Shown: positions 24,358-34,009, counted from the stretch's first letter. The stretch: 64,000 bases of DNA from an uncultured Lachnospiraceae bacterium (GCA_910577105.1 CAJTMB010000002.1:113125-177124), one strand, 5' to 3'. Notes: generated by a model from the letters alone, not told the origin. Numbers and translations are program-made.

Positions 24358-27300
24358 TTATTTAAAATATTCCACTCCGCTTTCAAATATTTTTAAATCC
24401 TGTTCGCCATAGATATTGAGGGCAACCGCCGTATCACGTCTTTCCGCGTGCGCCATCTTGCCGAAACATCTGCCGTCCGGGGAGGTAATCCCCTCTATGG
24501 CGCAGTATGAACCGTTCACATTCCATTCCTCATCCATGGAAACATTGCCGTCAATGTCCGCATACTGCGTCGCAATCTGCCCGTTTTCGGAAAGCCTGCG
24601 AATCCACTCATCCTTTGCCACAAAACGCCCTTCCCCGTGGGAAGCGGGACTGCAATATGTCCTGCCCGGTTCTGCCTTGCAAAGCCAGGGGGACTTGTTG
24701 GAAACCACCTTTGTATATACCATTTTGGAAATATGGCGGTTTATGGTGTTGAAGGTCAGTGTGGGAGAGTCCTTGGTCTGTCCCGTAATCTCTCCAAAAG
24801 GCACCAGTCCCAGCTTTATCAACGCCTGAAAACCATTGCAGATGCCAAGCGCCAGACCGTCCCTTTCATGCAGCAGTCTGTTGACCGCCTCTTTCATCCT
24901 CGCATTCTGAAATGCCGTTGCAAAAAACTTTGCAGAACCGTCCGGCTCGTCACCGGCGGAAAAACCTCCGGGAAACATAATTATCTGTGCACTGTCAATG
25001 GCTTTTTCAAACTCTGCCACGGAATCCCTGATATCCCCTGCCGTCAGGTTCTTAAACACTTTGGTAACCACCTTTGCACCGGCGCGCTCAAATGCCTTTG
25101 TGCTGTCGTACTCACAGTTTGTTCCGGGAAATACCGGTATAAATACGGTCGGCTTTGCAACCTTATTCTTACATACATAGATGCTGTCAGCCTTAAACAG
25201 CTTAGTTTCCACAGGAGAAGAATCCTTCCCTGACTTTGTAGGGAACACCTTTTCCAGGGTATTCTTCCATGCATCAAGCGCTTCTTCCAGCTCCAGTCTG
25301 GTATCGCCATAGACAAATGCAGGTTCCTCAGTCACACGGCCTATCAGGGTAAAATCTGCTTCTGCACCTGCAAGCAAATCCATTTTACCGGCATCGACCT
25401 CCGCTATGATATCGCCCAGTCCGTTTTCAAACAACGTGCGTGCAGGAACCGCGCTGTCAATTTCCACCCCCAGCTTATTGCCGAAGGCCATCTTGGATAT
25501 GGCTGCCGTCACGCCCTTGCTGTCCGGCGCATAGGCGGAAACAATCACTTTTTTCCGTATCAGCCCCGTAATTTTTTCATACAGCTCCATAACTTTTTGG
25601 TAAACCGGTACGTCATAATCGTCCTTTTCAATCTCAAACCGGACAAGCATGTTTCCTGCCCGTTTCAGCTCCGGCGTTACCACATCGCCGTATTTTGCCA
25701 CATCCACCGCAAAAGAAACCAGCGTCGGCGGCACATCAATATCGTTAAATGTACCGGACATGGAATCCTTTCCTCCGATGGAAGGCAGTTCATAACCTAT
25801 CTGTGCATCATAAGCGCCTAAGAGTGCTGCAAACGGCTGGCTCCAGCGATGTGCATCGGATGTCATGCGCCTGAAATACTCTTGGAAAGTGAAGCGTATT
25901 TTCCTAAAATCACCACCGCAGGCAACTATTTTTGCCATGGACTCCGTTACTGCATACACTGCGCCGTGATATGGGCTCCAGGAAGATAAATAAGGGTCAA
26001 AGCCATAACTCATCATGGTAACAGTGTCAGTCCTGCCATGCAAAACAGGCAGCTTCGCCACCATGGACTGTGTTTCAGTCAGCTGGTACTTACCGCCGTA
26101 TGGCATCAGCACGCTGCCTGCCCCGATAGAGGAGTCAAACATTTCCACAAGGCCTTTCTGGGAACAGACATTCAAATCTTTTAAGAGTGCAACCCAGGCC
26201 CCCTTGACATCACCTGCCTGCATTTTTTTCTCCACTGCGGGAACAGCGATTTTATTTAGATAATTTTCTTCTTTGGCAGGTATATCTACCTTTACGGACG
26301 TTTCCTGATGGGCACCATTGGTATCCAGAAAAGCACGGGAAATATTGACAATATCCTTTCCTCTCCAGTTCAAAACCAGTCTGGGCTCCTTTGTCACCAC
26401 CGCAACCGGAACCGCCTCCAGATTCTCCTCTGCCGCAAATCCAAGAAAAGCATCCACATCCTTTTTATCCACCACAACCGCCATGCGCTCCTGTGACTCG
26501 GAAATAGCAAGTTCCGTACCGTCAAGGCCCGCATATTTTTTCGGCACCTTATCCAAATCCACAACCAGCCCGTCAGCCAGCTCCCCGATGGCAACGGAAA
26601 CGCCGCCTGCGCCAAAATCGTTACATTTCTTTATGATACGGCTGACTTCCTCACGCCTGAACAGTCTCTGAATCTTCCGTTCCGTCGGCGCATTACCCTT
26701 CTGCACTTCTGCACCGCAGGTTTCTATGGAAGTATCCGTATGTACTTTGGAAGAGCCTGTTGCGCCGCCGCATCCGTCACGGCCGGTACGCCCTCCCAGC
26801 AAAATAATGATATCCCCGGGGTCCGATGTCTCCCGGATAACATTTTTGCGGGGCGCTACGCCCATAACCGCGCCGATTTCCATCCTCTTTGCCACATAAT
26901 CAGGATGATATATCTCCTTGACATAACCGGTTGCCAGTCCAATCTGGTTGCCGTAAGAAGAATAGCCTGCCGCCGCGCCGCGCACCAGCTTCTTCTGGGA
27001 AAGCTTGCCATGCAGCGTTTCCGATACGGGAACGGTAGGGTCTGCCGCACCCGTAATGCGCATTGCCTGATAAACATAACCGCGCCCGGAAAGCGGGTCC
27101 CTGATTGCGCCGCCCAGACATGTGGCTGCGCCGCCGAAAGGCTCTATCTCCGTGGGATGGTTGTGTGTTTCATTTTTAAAGAATACCAGCCACTCCTCCG
27201 TTACCTTCTCGTCCCCGTAATCCATTTCCACGGGCACGACAACCGAACACGCATTGATTTCATCGGACTGTTCCATATCCTCCAGCCTGCCGTCCTTTTT

Positions 27301-28158
27301 CAGCTTCCGCATTGCCATCAGCGCCAAATCCATCAGGCAGACAAACTTGTCCTTTCTGTCCCCGAAGATTTCTTCCCTGGTATCCAGATAACTTTGATAC
27401 GTTGTGACAAGAGGCTCCCTATAATATCCTTCCCCAAATTCAACATCCGTAAGCTCCGTGGAAAACGTGGTATGACGGCAGTGGTCAGACCAGTAGGTGT
27501 CCAGCACGCGGATTTCCGTCATGGTGGGACAACGGTGCTCTTCCTCTGTAAAATAACGCTGGATATGTTTAAAATCTTTAAAAGTCATGGCAAGACCCAG
27601 CGAATCATACAAATCTTTCAATTCTTTTTCCGGCAGCGTTGTAAAACCTTCAAACACCATTACATCCGCCGGCTCATCAAACACCGTAATCAAGGTATCC
27701 GGTTTTACCATGTCGGTTTCCCTGGAGTCTACGGGATTGATGCAATAGGATTTTATCTTTGCAAACTCTTCATCGGATATATTGCCGGAAACAGCATAAA
27801 TAACAGCCGTTTTTATTACCGGCTCCTCATCCTCCTTCAAAAATCTGACGCACTGTACGGCGGAATCTGCCCTCTGGTCAAACTGCCCCGGTAAAAATTC
27901 CACGCCGAAAACCCTGTCCCTGTCCGCAAAATCGATGGATTCAAAGAACAAGTCATCCACCGGCGGCTCCGAAAACACGGTACGGCAGGCTTTCTCAAAG
28001 GTCTCATCCGAAATATTTTCCACATCATAACGGATGAATACGCGAACCTTCTCCAATCCCGCGATTTCCAGATAATTTTTCAATTCCTCATGCAGTTCCT
28101 TCGCCTTTACGGCAAAAGGCTCTTTCTTCTCCACATAGATACGTCTGACGTTTTCCAT
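24358..28158 (-). CDS. purL: Phosphoribosylformylglycinamidine synthase, single chain, 1266 aa
   Basis: Catalyses the fourth step of purine synthesis (FGAR + Gln + ATP to FGAM), in the cytosol. The large single-polypeptide form is typical of Clostridia and proteobacteria. Visible motifs are the AIRS-like ATP domain (NETHNHPTEIEPFGGAATCLGG split over its length), PSIGGKDSMSG, and a C-terminal class I glutaminase domain with VFPGTNCEYD, ALGICNGFQALI (nucleophile Cys) and SHGEGRF (His/Glu). ATG at 28158 follows TGGAGGAT; codons farther upstream lack a site. It stands alone, and its 3' end faces the transposon, so it is the presumed attachment gene read by TnsD. Confidence 0.97.
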   Translation of the reverse strand: MENVRRIYVEKKEPFAVKAKELHEELKNYLEIAGLEKVRVFIRYDVENISDETFEKACRTVFSEPPVDDLFFESIDFADRDRVFGVEFLPGQFDQRADSAVQCVRFLKEDEEPVIKTAVIYAVSGNISDEEFAKIKSYCINPVDSRETDMVKPDTLITVFDEPADVMVFEGFTTLPEKELKDLYDSLGLAMTFKDFKHIQRYFTEEEHRCPTMTEIRVLDTYWSDHCRHTTFSTELTDVEFGEGYYREPLVTTYQSYLDTREEIFGDRKDKFVCLMDLALMAMRKLKKDGRLEDMEQSDEINACSVVVPVEMDYGDEKVTEEWLVFFKNETHNHPTEIEPFGGAATCLGGAIRDPLSGRGYVYQAMRITGAADPTVPVSETLHGKLSQKKLVRGAAAGYSSYGNQIGLATGYVKEIYHPDYVAKRMEIGAVMGVAPRKNVIRETSDPGDIIILLGGRTGRDGCGGATGSSKVHTDTSIETCGAEVQKGNAPTERKIQRLFRREEVSRIIKKCNDFGAGGVSVAIGELADGLVVDLDKVPKKYAGLDGTELAISESQERMAVVVDKKDVDAFLGFAAEENLEAVPVAVVTKEPRLVLNWRGKDIVNISRAFLDTNGAHQETSVKVDIPAKEENYLNKIAVPAVEKKMQAGDVKGAWVALLKDLNVCSQKGLVEMFDSSIGAGSVLMPYGGKYQLTETQSMVAKLPVLHGRTDTVTMMSYGFDPYLSSWSPYHGAVYAVTESMAKIVACGGDFRKIRFTFQEYFRRMTSDAHRWSQPFAALLGAYDAQIGYELPSIGGKDSMSGTFNDIDVPPTLVSFAVDVAKYGDVVTPELKRAGNMLVRFEIEKDDYDVPVYQKVMELYEKITGLIRKKVIVSAYAPDSKGVTAAISKMAFGNKLGVEIDSAVPARTLFENGLGDIIAEVDAGKMDLLAGAEADFTLIGRVTEEPAFVYGDTRLELEEALDAWKNTLEKVFPTKSGKDSSPVETKLFKADSIYVCKNKVAKPTVFIPVFPGTNCEYDSTKAFERAGAKVVTKVFKNLTAGDIRDSVAEFEKAIDSAQIIMFPGGFSAGDEPDGSAKFFATAFQNARMKEAVNRLLHERDGLALGICNGFQALIKLGLVPFGEITGQTKDSPTLTFNTINRHISKMVYTKVVSNKSPWLCKAEPGRTYCSPASHGEGRFVAKDEWIRRLSENGQIATQYADIDGNVSMDEEWNVNGSYCAIEGITSPDGRCFGKMAHAERRDTAVALNIYGEQDLKIFESGVEYFK

Positions 28159-28193
28159 ATTATCCTCCAAATAAAAATTAACTAAACACATTT

Positions 28194-28222
28194 ATTATAC
28201 AGGAGCTTTTTGCTCCTTGCAA
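28194..28222 (-). promoter_or_regulatory. purL promoter with palindromic operator in its spacer
   Basis: On the minus strand TTGCAA (28222-28217), 17 bp, and TATAAT (28199-28194). The spacer holds AGGAGC-N5-GCTCCT (28201-28217), a perfect 6-bp inverted repeat placed for repressor binding. No purine riboswitch is evident in the short 5' leader. Confidence 0.7.
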
Positions 28223-28233
28223 TGTTCATTGTA

Positions 28234-28424
28234 TGAATTTCCGCATTTTGCATTGCGGGAGCCCCGGCGGGCATTTGATTCCATAAGGGACCGTGTAAAA
28301 ACACCGGCATTTGGATGCTGTATTTTAGCATCCTACGTGCCGCTGTGTTTTTACCCGAGCGGGAGCGTGTCCTGTTGGAACAAATGCCCGCCGGGACTCC
28401 CGCAATGCAAAATGCGGAAATTCA
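28234..28424. repeat. Palindromic element 1: 43-bp arms around a 105-bp structured core
   Basis: The arms at 28234-28276 and 28382-28424 are complementary at 42 of 43 positions. The enclosed 105 bp (28277-28381) is homologous, in opposite orientation, to the core at 54976-55080, with covarying stems, but the arms of the two elements are unrelated. Conserved core pieces are GTTCCAACAGGACACG, CTCGGGTAAAAAC, GTTTTTACACGGTCC and TATGGAATC. Apparent reading frames across it arise from the DNA element and are not genes. Confidence 0.85.
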
Positions 28425-28434
28425 AGGTGCAAGT

Positions 28435-29370
28435 TTACTCATGCATCCTGTGTATCAGTCTGTAAACCATGTCGTACTGGGTGACCAGCGCTTCCTTATG
28501 GGTAAAAAATACGATACCGTCTGTGGGCGCCAGTATCATCTGCCGGATGCTCCCCTCCATGGGGTCCATAATCTGCGCAAGGGGTTGTCCGTACCGCACT
28601 GCCTCCCCCAATTCCGTGAGGCCTTTAAAAATACCGGCACATTCCGTATATACATTCGTCAAATCTTCTTCCATAATAACATGGCTGATATATCCGCTGT
28701 GGCTTTCATACCGCAGGATACCCATCCGTGTCAGAAAACGGAGTACAGCTGCCACCGCCTGTCTGGCGCTCTTGTCATCAATCTCAAAGGTCTTATTGGT
28801 ATACACTAAAAACGCAGCCGTCATTTCCGTCTGCCAGTTGTAATTCAGGGTCTTCGTATCAATAGGGGCAGGCTTTTTCACTACCACATAAGGCAGTCCG
28901 AAAAGATTGGCAAGGGAAGTATTCTGGTAACCTGTTTTCATCATTCTTACATGGGGGGCAAATTCCCCTGCAATGGAAAATGAGGAAAACTGGATGCCAT
29001 AGGAATAATCAGCAATCTCCTTGAATAATGCTGCGGCAATCCGGGAAGTGGTCTCCCCTTTTTCATTTCCGGGAAACATTCTGTTGATATCCGACTCTTC
29101 CATCCCAAAAAACTTCTGCCCCACATTCATGGAATAAGGATTTGCATTAGGTATCACCAATATCTGTTTGCCCACGCAGATTCCCCCGCTGTTTTCCAAA
29201 TCCCTGAGAGCCTGCACCAGACGGGAGCAGATGTACATCTGCTGGATTTCATTCCCCCTGAAGGAACCAACGATACAGGCAGCCTTATCCCCCTTTCCAA
29301 ATAAAAACCCCTTTACTTTCATATCCTCCCGATAGGTTGACTGCAAAGTGATTATTTCTTTCGTATGCAT
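28435..29370 (-). CDS. Aspartoacylase/succinylglutamate desuccinylase-like protein lacking metal ligands, 311 aa
   Basis: M14-like fold, same length as its neighbour at 29416-30351 and clearly paralogous (NRMFPGN, GDxI...DP). The zinc site is gone: GIHGDE of the neighbour is GSFRGNE here (His to Arg), IDIHAS is IQFSSF (second His lost), and VVEMG is VVVKKP (catalytic Glu to Lys). A hydrolase role is therefore unlikely. It may act as a partner or regulator of the intact paralogue 45 bp upstream in the same operon. Its downstream side abuts palindromic element 1. Confidence 0.8.
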   Translation of the reverse strand: MHTKEIITLQSTYREDMKVKGFLFGKGDKAACIVGSFRGNEIQQMYICSRLVQALRDLENSGGICVGKQILVIPNANPYSMNVGQKFFGMEESDINRMFPGNEKGETTSRIAAALFKEIADYSYGIQFSSFSIAGEFAPHVRMMKTGYQNTSLANLFGLPYVVVKKPAPIDTKTLNYNWQTEMTAAFLVYTNKTFEIDDKSARQAVAAVLRFLTRMGILRYESHSGYISHVIMEEDLTNVYTECAGIFKGLTELGEAVRYGQPLAQIMDPMEGSIRQMILAPTDGIVFFTHKEALVTQYDMVYRLIHRMHE

Positions 29371-29415
29371 GACATAACTCCTTTTCTCTTTCTCATCCGA
29401 ATGACAAAAACTACT

Positions 29416-30351
29416 TTAAGCAATGTCCGTCACTACCCTGGCAATCAAATCCCCGGGATACACAACGGGATATATCCTTAAGGTGAACACCAGACCGTCT
29501 TTCCCCGCCAGTACCGACTGCTTTCGCTTTCCGCTCCAGGGGTCCACAATTTCCCCGATAGTATCCCCCTTTTTCACAAAATGGCTGTTTCCTATGCAGG
29601 GCAGAAAAAGTCCATCTGTCTCACTGCAAATAATTTCAACTTTCCCTTCACTGGAAATCACGGGCATCTGCGCCTGTGGCGGCGTTTTCGTCCACAATCC
29701 CATCTCATACATCAGGTTAAATATCCCGTCTACCACCTGATTGCCATATGCCCTGCTGATACTGCTGCCCTGCCCCATTTCCACCACCATGGACGGTACT
29801 CCCAGCACATTCATGGAATGGGCAAGCGTTGCTTCATGCACCGTTTCACTTGCATTCACCCATATCATGTCCACATTCATCAGTTTTGCAAAGGGAAGCA
29901 GGCGGTCAGCAGATTCTTCATCCAGCCTTACCTGGGGAATCTCTTTTACAAAGATATTACTGGCATGTATGTCAATGCAGATGTCGGAGCCAATCAAATC
30001 TTCCACCACCGATGCTGCCGCCCTTTCATACATATCCCCTTTGGGATTGCCCGGAAAAATCCTGTTCATATCCATTTCCAGCCTGGGCATATTCCTATGT
30101 GACATGGCAACACCGACCGGATTCACGGCAGGATAAATATCCACAATGCCCTGCAGGGCCATGGGGTTTTCCCCAATCCTTCTAGCCACTTCATAACAGA
30201 TATACTGTCCCTCCAGTTCATCCCCATGGATTCCGGATACTATGGAAATCCTGCCCAGATGGCCATTATCTTCCCTGTTACAGATTCTGTTTTTTGCAAC
30301 AACCAGTTTTTCCCCCACCGGCAATTCCATTTCTATCAGTTTTACAACCAT
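29416..30351 (-). CDS. M14-family deacylase (succinylglutamate desuccinylase/aspartoacylase type), 311 aa
   Basis: The zinc ligands are visible in SGIHGDELEG (His, Glu) and CIDIHAS (His), and the catalytic Glu in VVEMGQG. The C-terminal beta domain (DGLFLPCIG, VKKGDTIGEIVDPWSGK, PVVYPGDL) is the usual barrel-sandwich part of the family. Enzymes of this type remove acyl groups from amino acids or amides; the substrate cannot be told from sequence. GGGTAGG precedes the ATG. It is first in a two-gene operon with an inactive paralogue. Confidence 0.85.
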   Translation of the reverse strand: MVVKLIEMELPVGEKLVVAKNRICNREDNGHLGRISIVSGIHGDELEGQYICYEVARRIGENPMALQGIVDIYPAVNPVGVAMSHRNMPRLEMDMNRIFPGNPKGDMYERAAASVVEDLIGSDICIDIHASNIFVKEIPQVRLDEESADRLLPFAKLMNVDMIWVNASETVHEATLAHSMNVLGVPSMVVEMGQGSSISRAYGNQVVDGIFNLMYEMGLWTKTPPQAQMPVISSEGKVEIICSETDGLFLPCIGNSHFVKKGDTIGEIVDPWSGKRKQSVLAGKDGLVFTLRIYPVVYPGDLIARVVTDIA

Positions 30352-30447
30352 ATCCTACCCTTTCTTCCACCCCTGCATGATGGCAGGCAGGTGCGACACG
30401 AAAAATGCTCCAAGGGACTGTCCCTGAAGCATTTCCATTCCTTTATG

Positions 30448-31032
30448 TTACTCCTCAATTCCCAGCTCCCGCAAAATAAAAAGCAGTTCCGCGTCCACCA
30501 TCTCTGCTGTGATGCCAATAGTATGGGCGGATATTTTCAATCCCTCCAGAACAAACATGATATTACGGGCCGTTCCACGGCAGTCTTCACAGTAAAACTC
30601 TCCGTTTTCCACACCTGCCTCTATCAGCTTTTCTATAATCTTTACCGCCGAATCAAACTGCCTTTTCAGAATATTGTCTTTTTTGGGTACATTTTCCCCA
30701 AAATAATATTCATAAGTAGCCACTGTCAGATTATTTTTTTTCCTGAGCAATTCCTTTTTCTGCTCTTTTAAAAACAACGTCAAAATATCGGCGGCTGTTG
30801 CATCTTCCGTTATGCTGTCCGAAAATACATCATCCGCTTCTTCGGTTTCCATTTTAAGAACTTCCGTAAAAATTTCCGCCGTACTGCCAAAATACAGGTA
30901 CAGTCCTCCACGGCTGATTTCACACGCTTCCACAATATCCTTCATCGTGACATTTTTATAGCCCTTTTCCATGAAAACCTTTCTTGCCGTTTCCAATATG
31001 AATCTTTTCTTTTGCAATGACTTCTCGCCCAT
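30448..31032 (-). CDS. TetR/AcrR-family regulator, 194 aa
   Basis: The N-terminal helix-turn-helix spans about residues 8-55: RFILETARKVFMEKGYKNVT, MKDIVEACEISRGGLYLYFG. The rest is the helical ligand/dimer domain, with two Cys residues in FYCEDC. The typical TetR length is 190-220. The gene may control itself and the 31039-31518 gene 6 bp upstream, or the deacylase genes downstream; the target is not shown. A hairpin with GGGACTGTCCC at its tip lies just after the stop (about 30403-30436). Confidence 0.9.
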   Translation of the reverse strand: MGEKSLQKKRFILETARKVFMEKGYKNVTMKDIVEACEISRGGLYLYFGSTAEIFTEVLKMETEEADDVFSDSITEDATAADILTLFLKEQKKELLRKKNNLTVATYEYYFGENVPKKDNILKRQFDSAVKIIEKLIEAGVENGEFYCEDCRGTARNIMFVLEGLKISAHTIGITAEMVDAELLFILRELGIEE

Positions 31033-31038
31033 ATATAC

Positions 31039-31518
31039 TTACCCCTGTTCCCCTTGATTTCCTTCCGGCTGGTCCCATGTATCAAACAGTTCTTTAAATT
31101 TAAGCAGGATACTTAAGAAAATTCCTTCTTCCACTGCCTGTGACCAAAGCCATCCCTTCGTCATTCCGCCAAGGACATATTTTGAAAGAATGTCCGTAAG
31201 CACCTCCGGATTCCTTATCGTCACGCTCTCAATCAGCGCACGCTCTTCCTTTGGTCCTGTCAATTTATGCCGGGAATATAAATATACATAGTTTCTGTTT
31301 GTCAATGTGCTTTTTTGCACTTCTTTTACAAAACCAAGCAGTGTGCCATCATAAACAGGAAATGCCATGGAATGCTTTGTCACTGCATTTTCCGTATAAG
31401 AAGAACTGACTTTAGCCCCCTGTTTGCTCTCAAGCCAAGAAAGATAACGAAACAACGGTTCCACTTCTTTCCTGTAGCCCCTGATTAGTTTACGCGTATA
31501 TTCTAAATCCTGTTCCAA
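31039..31518 (-). CDS. Conserved hypothetical protein, about 159 aa (TTG start)
   Basis: Function unknown. I read a TTG start at 31518, since GGGGGTG lies about 6 bp ahead and no better ATG exists near it. The frame extends upstream to 31587 without a ribosome-binding site. Soluble, helical, with LFRYLSWLESKQGAKVSSSY and a C-terminal helix ending in an acidic tail. It precedes the TetR gene by 6 bp, so the two are co-transcribed. Confidence 0.6.
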   Translation of the reverse strand: MEQDLEYTRKLIRGYRKEVEPLFRYLSWLESKQGAKVSSSYTENAVTKHSMAFPVYDGTLLGFVKEVQKSTLTNRNYVYLYSRHKLTGPKEERALIESVTIRNPEVLTDILSKYVLGGMTKGWLWSQAVEEGIFLSILLKFKELFDTWDQPEGNQGEQG

Positions 31519-31664
31519 TGCTAACACCCCCGTAAAATGACACTCATGTATTTTTATTGTAACATATTTTTTTAAAAAGTACAGCAAGTCTTTCTAAAAA
31601 AGGAATAATTTTCGCCACAATATAATATTTTGCGACATTCCTCCCAAAACAAACAGGCTGGCTG

Positions 31665-31693
31665 TTGAATTTATCACAAATGAATAGTATAAT
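31665..31693 (+). promoter_or_regulatory. Promoter of the 759-aa cNMP-domain protein
   Basis: TTGAAT (31665-31670), 17 bp, TATAAT (31688-31693), then AAAGGAGGA before the ATG at 31730. Confidence 0.75.
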
Positions 31694-31729
31694 AGAAAAT
31701 GTTTGAATATTTGAATAAAGGAGGACCTT

Positions 31730-34009
31730 ATGGCTTCTGTTACAATTGAAAAAGACCAGATTTTATTTGAATCCGGCACACCTGTAAATGAAATTTTTGT
31801 GATATTGAAAGGCAGCGTTTCCGTTTCTCTTCCCGGTGGTGAATTTACACTTACAAAAGGCGAAGTCCCCGGCATTTTGGAACTGCTTAACAATGAACAC
31901 ATGATAACTTGTAAAACGCTTGAGGATACCTCTGTACTGACTTATCCTATCTGTGATATAGCTGCCCTGGAGGCCTTTTTCCGCAAAAATCCTGACTATA
32001 GCATCTTGTTTGCCCGTTCCGCTGCCAAACAGATTAATGCTTCTTTGCAGTGTTGTGAACGCACCCGTTTTGCAAGCAGGGAATTTTATGCTGCCTGCAC
32101 AAAGGATTGTTCCCTCTACAACGCATGCTGCATACGCCATCAGGTAGATGCCGGAAAGCTTTCTGCCATGGCAGACCTGCCCCCTTTTATGGATGTTTCT
32201 CCTCTGGAAGAATGGGCAGCTTCCTATTATGACGGATTTGAACATCTTTTATCCGAATACGGAGACTCTTCGATTCTGGCAAAGGAACCTTCCGTTCCGA
32301 CAGGGCTGATTGCTTCCATCTGTGTGGACTTTGAGAAAATATTTGAATCCATGAAATCCTCCGAGGAATACCAAAAGCAGATACTTGCCCTGTATTTGAA
32401 TGAGGAAGGCACGGATTTATTTACCCTTTATACATCCCTGTACGAAAAATCTGAAGCAGGTTCATCAGAAATCGGCCTTCTTCAGGCATCCATTGCCCGG
32501 ATGATTCAGCGTATACAAAGTTCCCCATTTGTCAATCAGGCATTATACGCCAAACGGGCAGCCAGTCTTCAGACTGTGTTAAAGGCAAAGCCTGCTGCTG
32601 CAGCCGAACCGGACAAAAACACATCCGTGGATACGTCGCTTCTCGAACAGTTGACGGATTCCTTGGAGAAAATACTTGTCTATTCCGGTGCTGAAGATGA
32701 ATTTTGCGGTAAGTTTAAGGACGCTCTCGCAAAATATCAGAATATGACAGATAAAAGTTCCACTGACGATGATGCCCGCCGTCTGCGCCAGCAGATAACC
32801 ACCCTGTTTTACGAACTTTACAACATGATTTTCTTCAAAGCCGTGAAAGAAGATTCCATGCCGATTTTTATCCGTATGTTCCTCTATTTCGGTTATGTGG
32901 ATGAGATACTGGCGGGAACGGAAAATACCGCTTATCTGTGCCAGCTGGCAGAACAGCTTTCAAAAGAATCCCATCCCCACACATTCACCTTTTATGACTG
33001 GCTCGTTGCCATCCTGAAAGGAGAGCGGGAACCCAGCCGCAATGAATTTGATGAAGATTATGCAAAGTACCTGCGTGACATGAAAGTATCGGGCAAAATC
33101 ACTGCCGCTGAAGAAACACAGCTTGCCGATGATACCTCTAAAAAAGTAGAATTTGAATTAAAAAGCATGTTTCCTCCCGTCAACAAAATGACCAGCGGAC
33201 GCATATCTACTTTTTGCCCTGTTTTTTCCGGCCACAATGTTTTAAAAAGCCTGAATACCACACTGATTTCCAACAGTACTTTAAAGGCTGCACTGACCTA
33301 CACGATTTCACTGGATTTTGGCGCTTATTACCGGGAATATGTATATACCAACACTGCTGCCGGCATTCCAAAAGAGTTTTTCCATGTGGAAGTGCTGCCT
33401 GATTTTATCCTGATGCCGGGAATCGGTACCAGGGGCGTAATGTGGCAGGAAATAGAAGGCCGCCGCAGAACCACCTCGGCCCGCATGATGCTTCCCATTT
33501 TCTATCTGGATGATTTGCGTTCCGCCATTGTGCGCCTGACCGGCGAATACCGCTGGGAAATGTGCAAAAGGGTACAGGGGCCCCGCTGGAATGACCTCTC
33601 CGAGCGTTCCCTGACCAGCGAATATTTTGATTACATCCAGTTCTATAAAAAGAACCATGAATTATCCGCTGAGACAAAAGAAAAAATCAAAGCGGCACTG
33701 CAAAAAGCCAGAGGAAATTTCAAAGAAATGTTTATACGTGATTACACCACTTACATTTTGTTTGAAGGAACCGGTTCACCCAGATTGACCAAAACTGCCC
33801 GAACCATTCTGTTCACCTACTGTCCGTTTGCAAAGCCCGTCAGGAACACGTTGTCTGAAAATCCTATCTTCAAAGATTTGATGGAGCGTTACGGCGCCCG
33901 CCAAAAACAACAGCTGCACAAACTGGATTTGCTGAAACGCAAAATATCAAATGCCGGCAATGAAATTCCTGCGGAAGTAGAGGATGAATGGAATTACCTG
34001 AATTGTTGA
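31730..34009 (+). CDS. Cyclic-nucleotide-binding-domain protein, 759 aa
   Basis: Residues 1-110 form a CRP-type beta barrel: DQILFESGTPVNEIFVILKG, SVSVSLPGGEFTLTKGEVPG. The remaining 650 residues are a large helical region with no domain I can name, including a Cys-rich stretch near 120-145 (CTKDCSLYNACC). There is no helix-turn-helix or membrane segment, so it is not a typical transcription factor; it may be a large cytosolic signalling protein. It is a single gene ending at a strong two-way terminator. Confidence 0.75.
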   Translation: MASVTIEKDQILFESGTPVNEIFVILKGSVSVSLPGGEFTLTKGEVPGILELLNNEHMITCKTLEDTSVLTYPICDIAALEAFFRKNPDYSILFARSAAKQINASLQCCERTRFASREFYAACTKDCSLYNACCIRHQVDAGKLSAMADLPPFMDVSPLEEWAASYYDGFEHLLSEYGDSSILAKEPSVPTGLIASICVDFEKIFESMKSSEEYQKQILALYLNEEGTDLFTLYTSLYEKSEAGSSEIGLLQASIARMIQRIQSSPFVNQALYAKRAASLQTVLKAKPAAAAEPDKNTSVDTSLLEQLTDSLEKILVYSGAEDEFCGKFKDALAKYQNMTDKSSTDDDARRLRQQITTLFYELYNMIFFKAVKEDSMPIFIRMFLYFGYVDEILAGTENTAYLCQLAEQLSKESHPHTFTFYDWLVAILKGEREPSRNEFDEDYAKYLRDMKVSGKITAAEETQLADDTSKKVEFELKSMFPPVNKMTSGRISTFCPVFSGHNVLKSLNTTLISNSTLKAALTYTISLDFGAYYREYVYTNTAAGIPKEFFHVEVLPDFILMPGIGTRGVMWQEIEGRRRTTSARMMLPIFYLDDLRSAIVRLTGEYRWEMCKRVQGPRWNDLSERSLTSEYFDYIQFYKKNHELSAETKEKIKAALQKARGNFKEMFIRDYTTYILFEGTGSPRLTKTARTILFTYCPFAKPVRNTLSENPIFKDLMERYGARQKQQLHKLDLLKRKISNAGNEIPAEVEDEWNYLNC

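Noticed and set aside
26740..27894. A 384-codon open frame on the plus strand
   Set aside because: It lies fully antisense to purL, whose motifs are unmistakable; it has no ribosome-binding site and a His/Cys-rich composition typical of antisense frames.
28217..28465. Similar protein frames at 28217-28465 and 54841-55335 sharing SIKDRVKT/SIRDRVKT, SYVPL and VSCWNK
   Set aside because: The similarity comes from the conserved DNA core of the palindromic elements; the frames have no ribosome-binding sites, and differences follow base-pairing, not codons.
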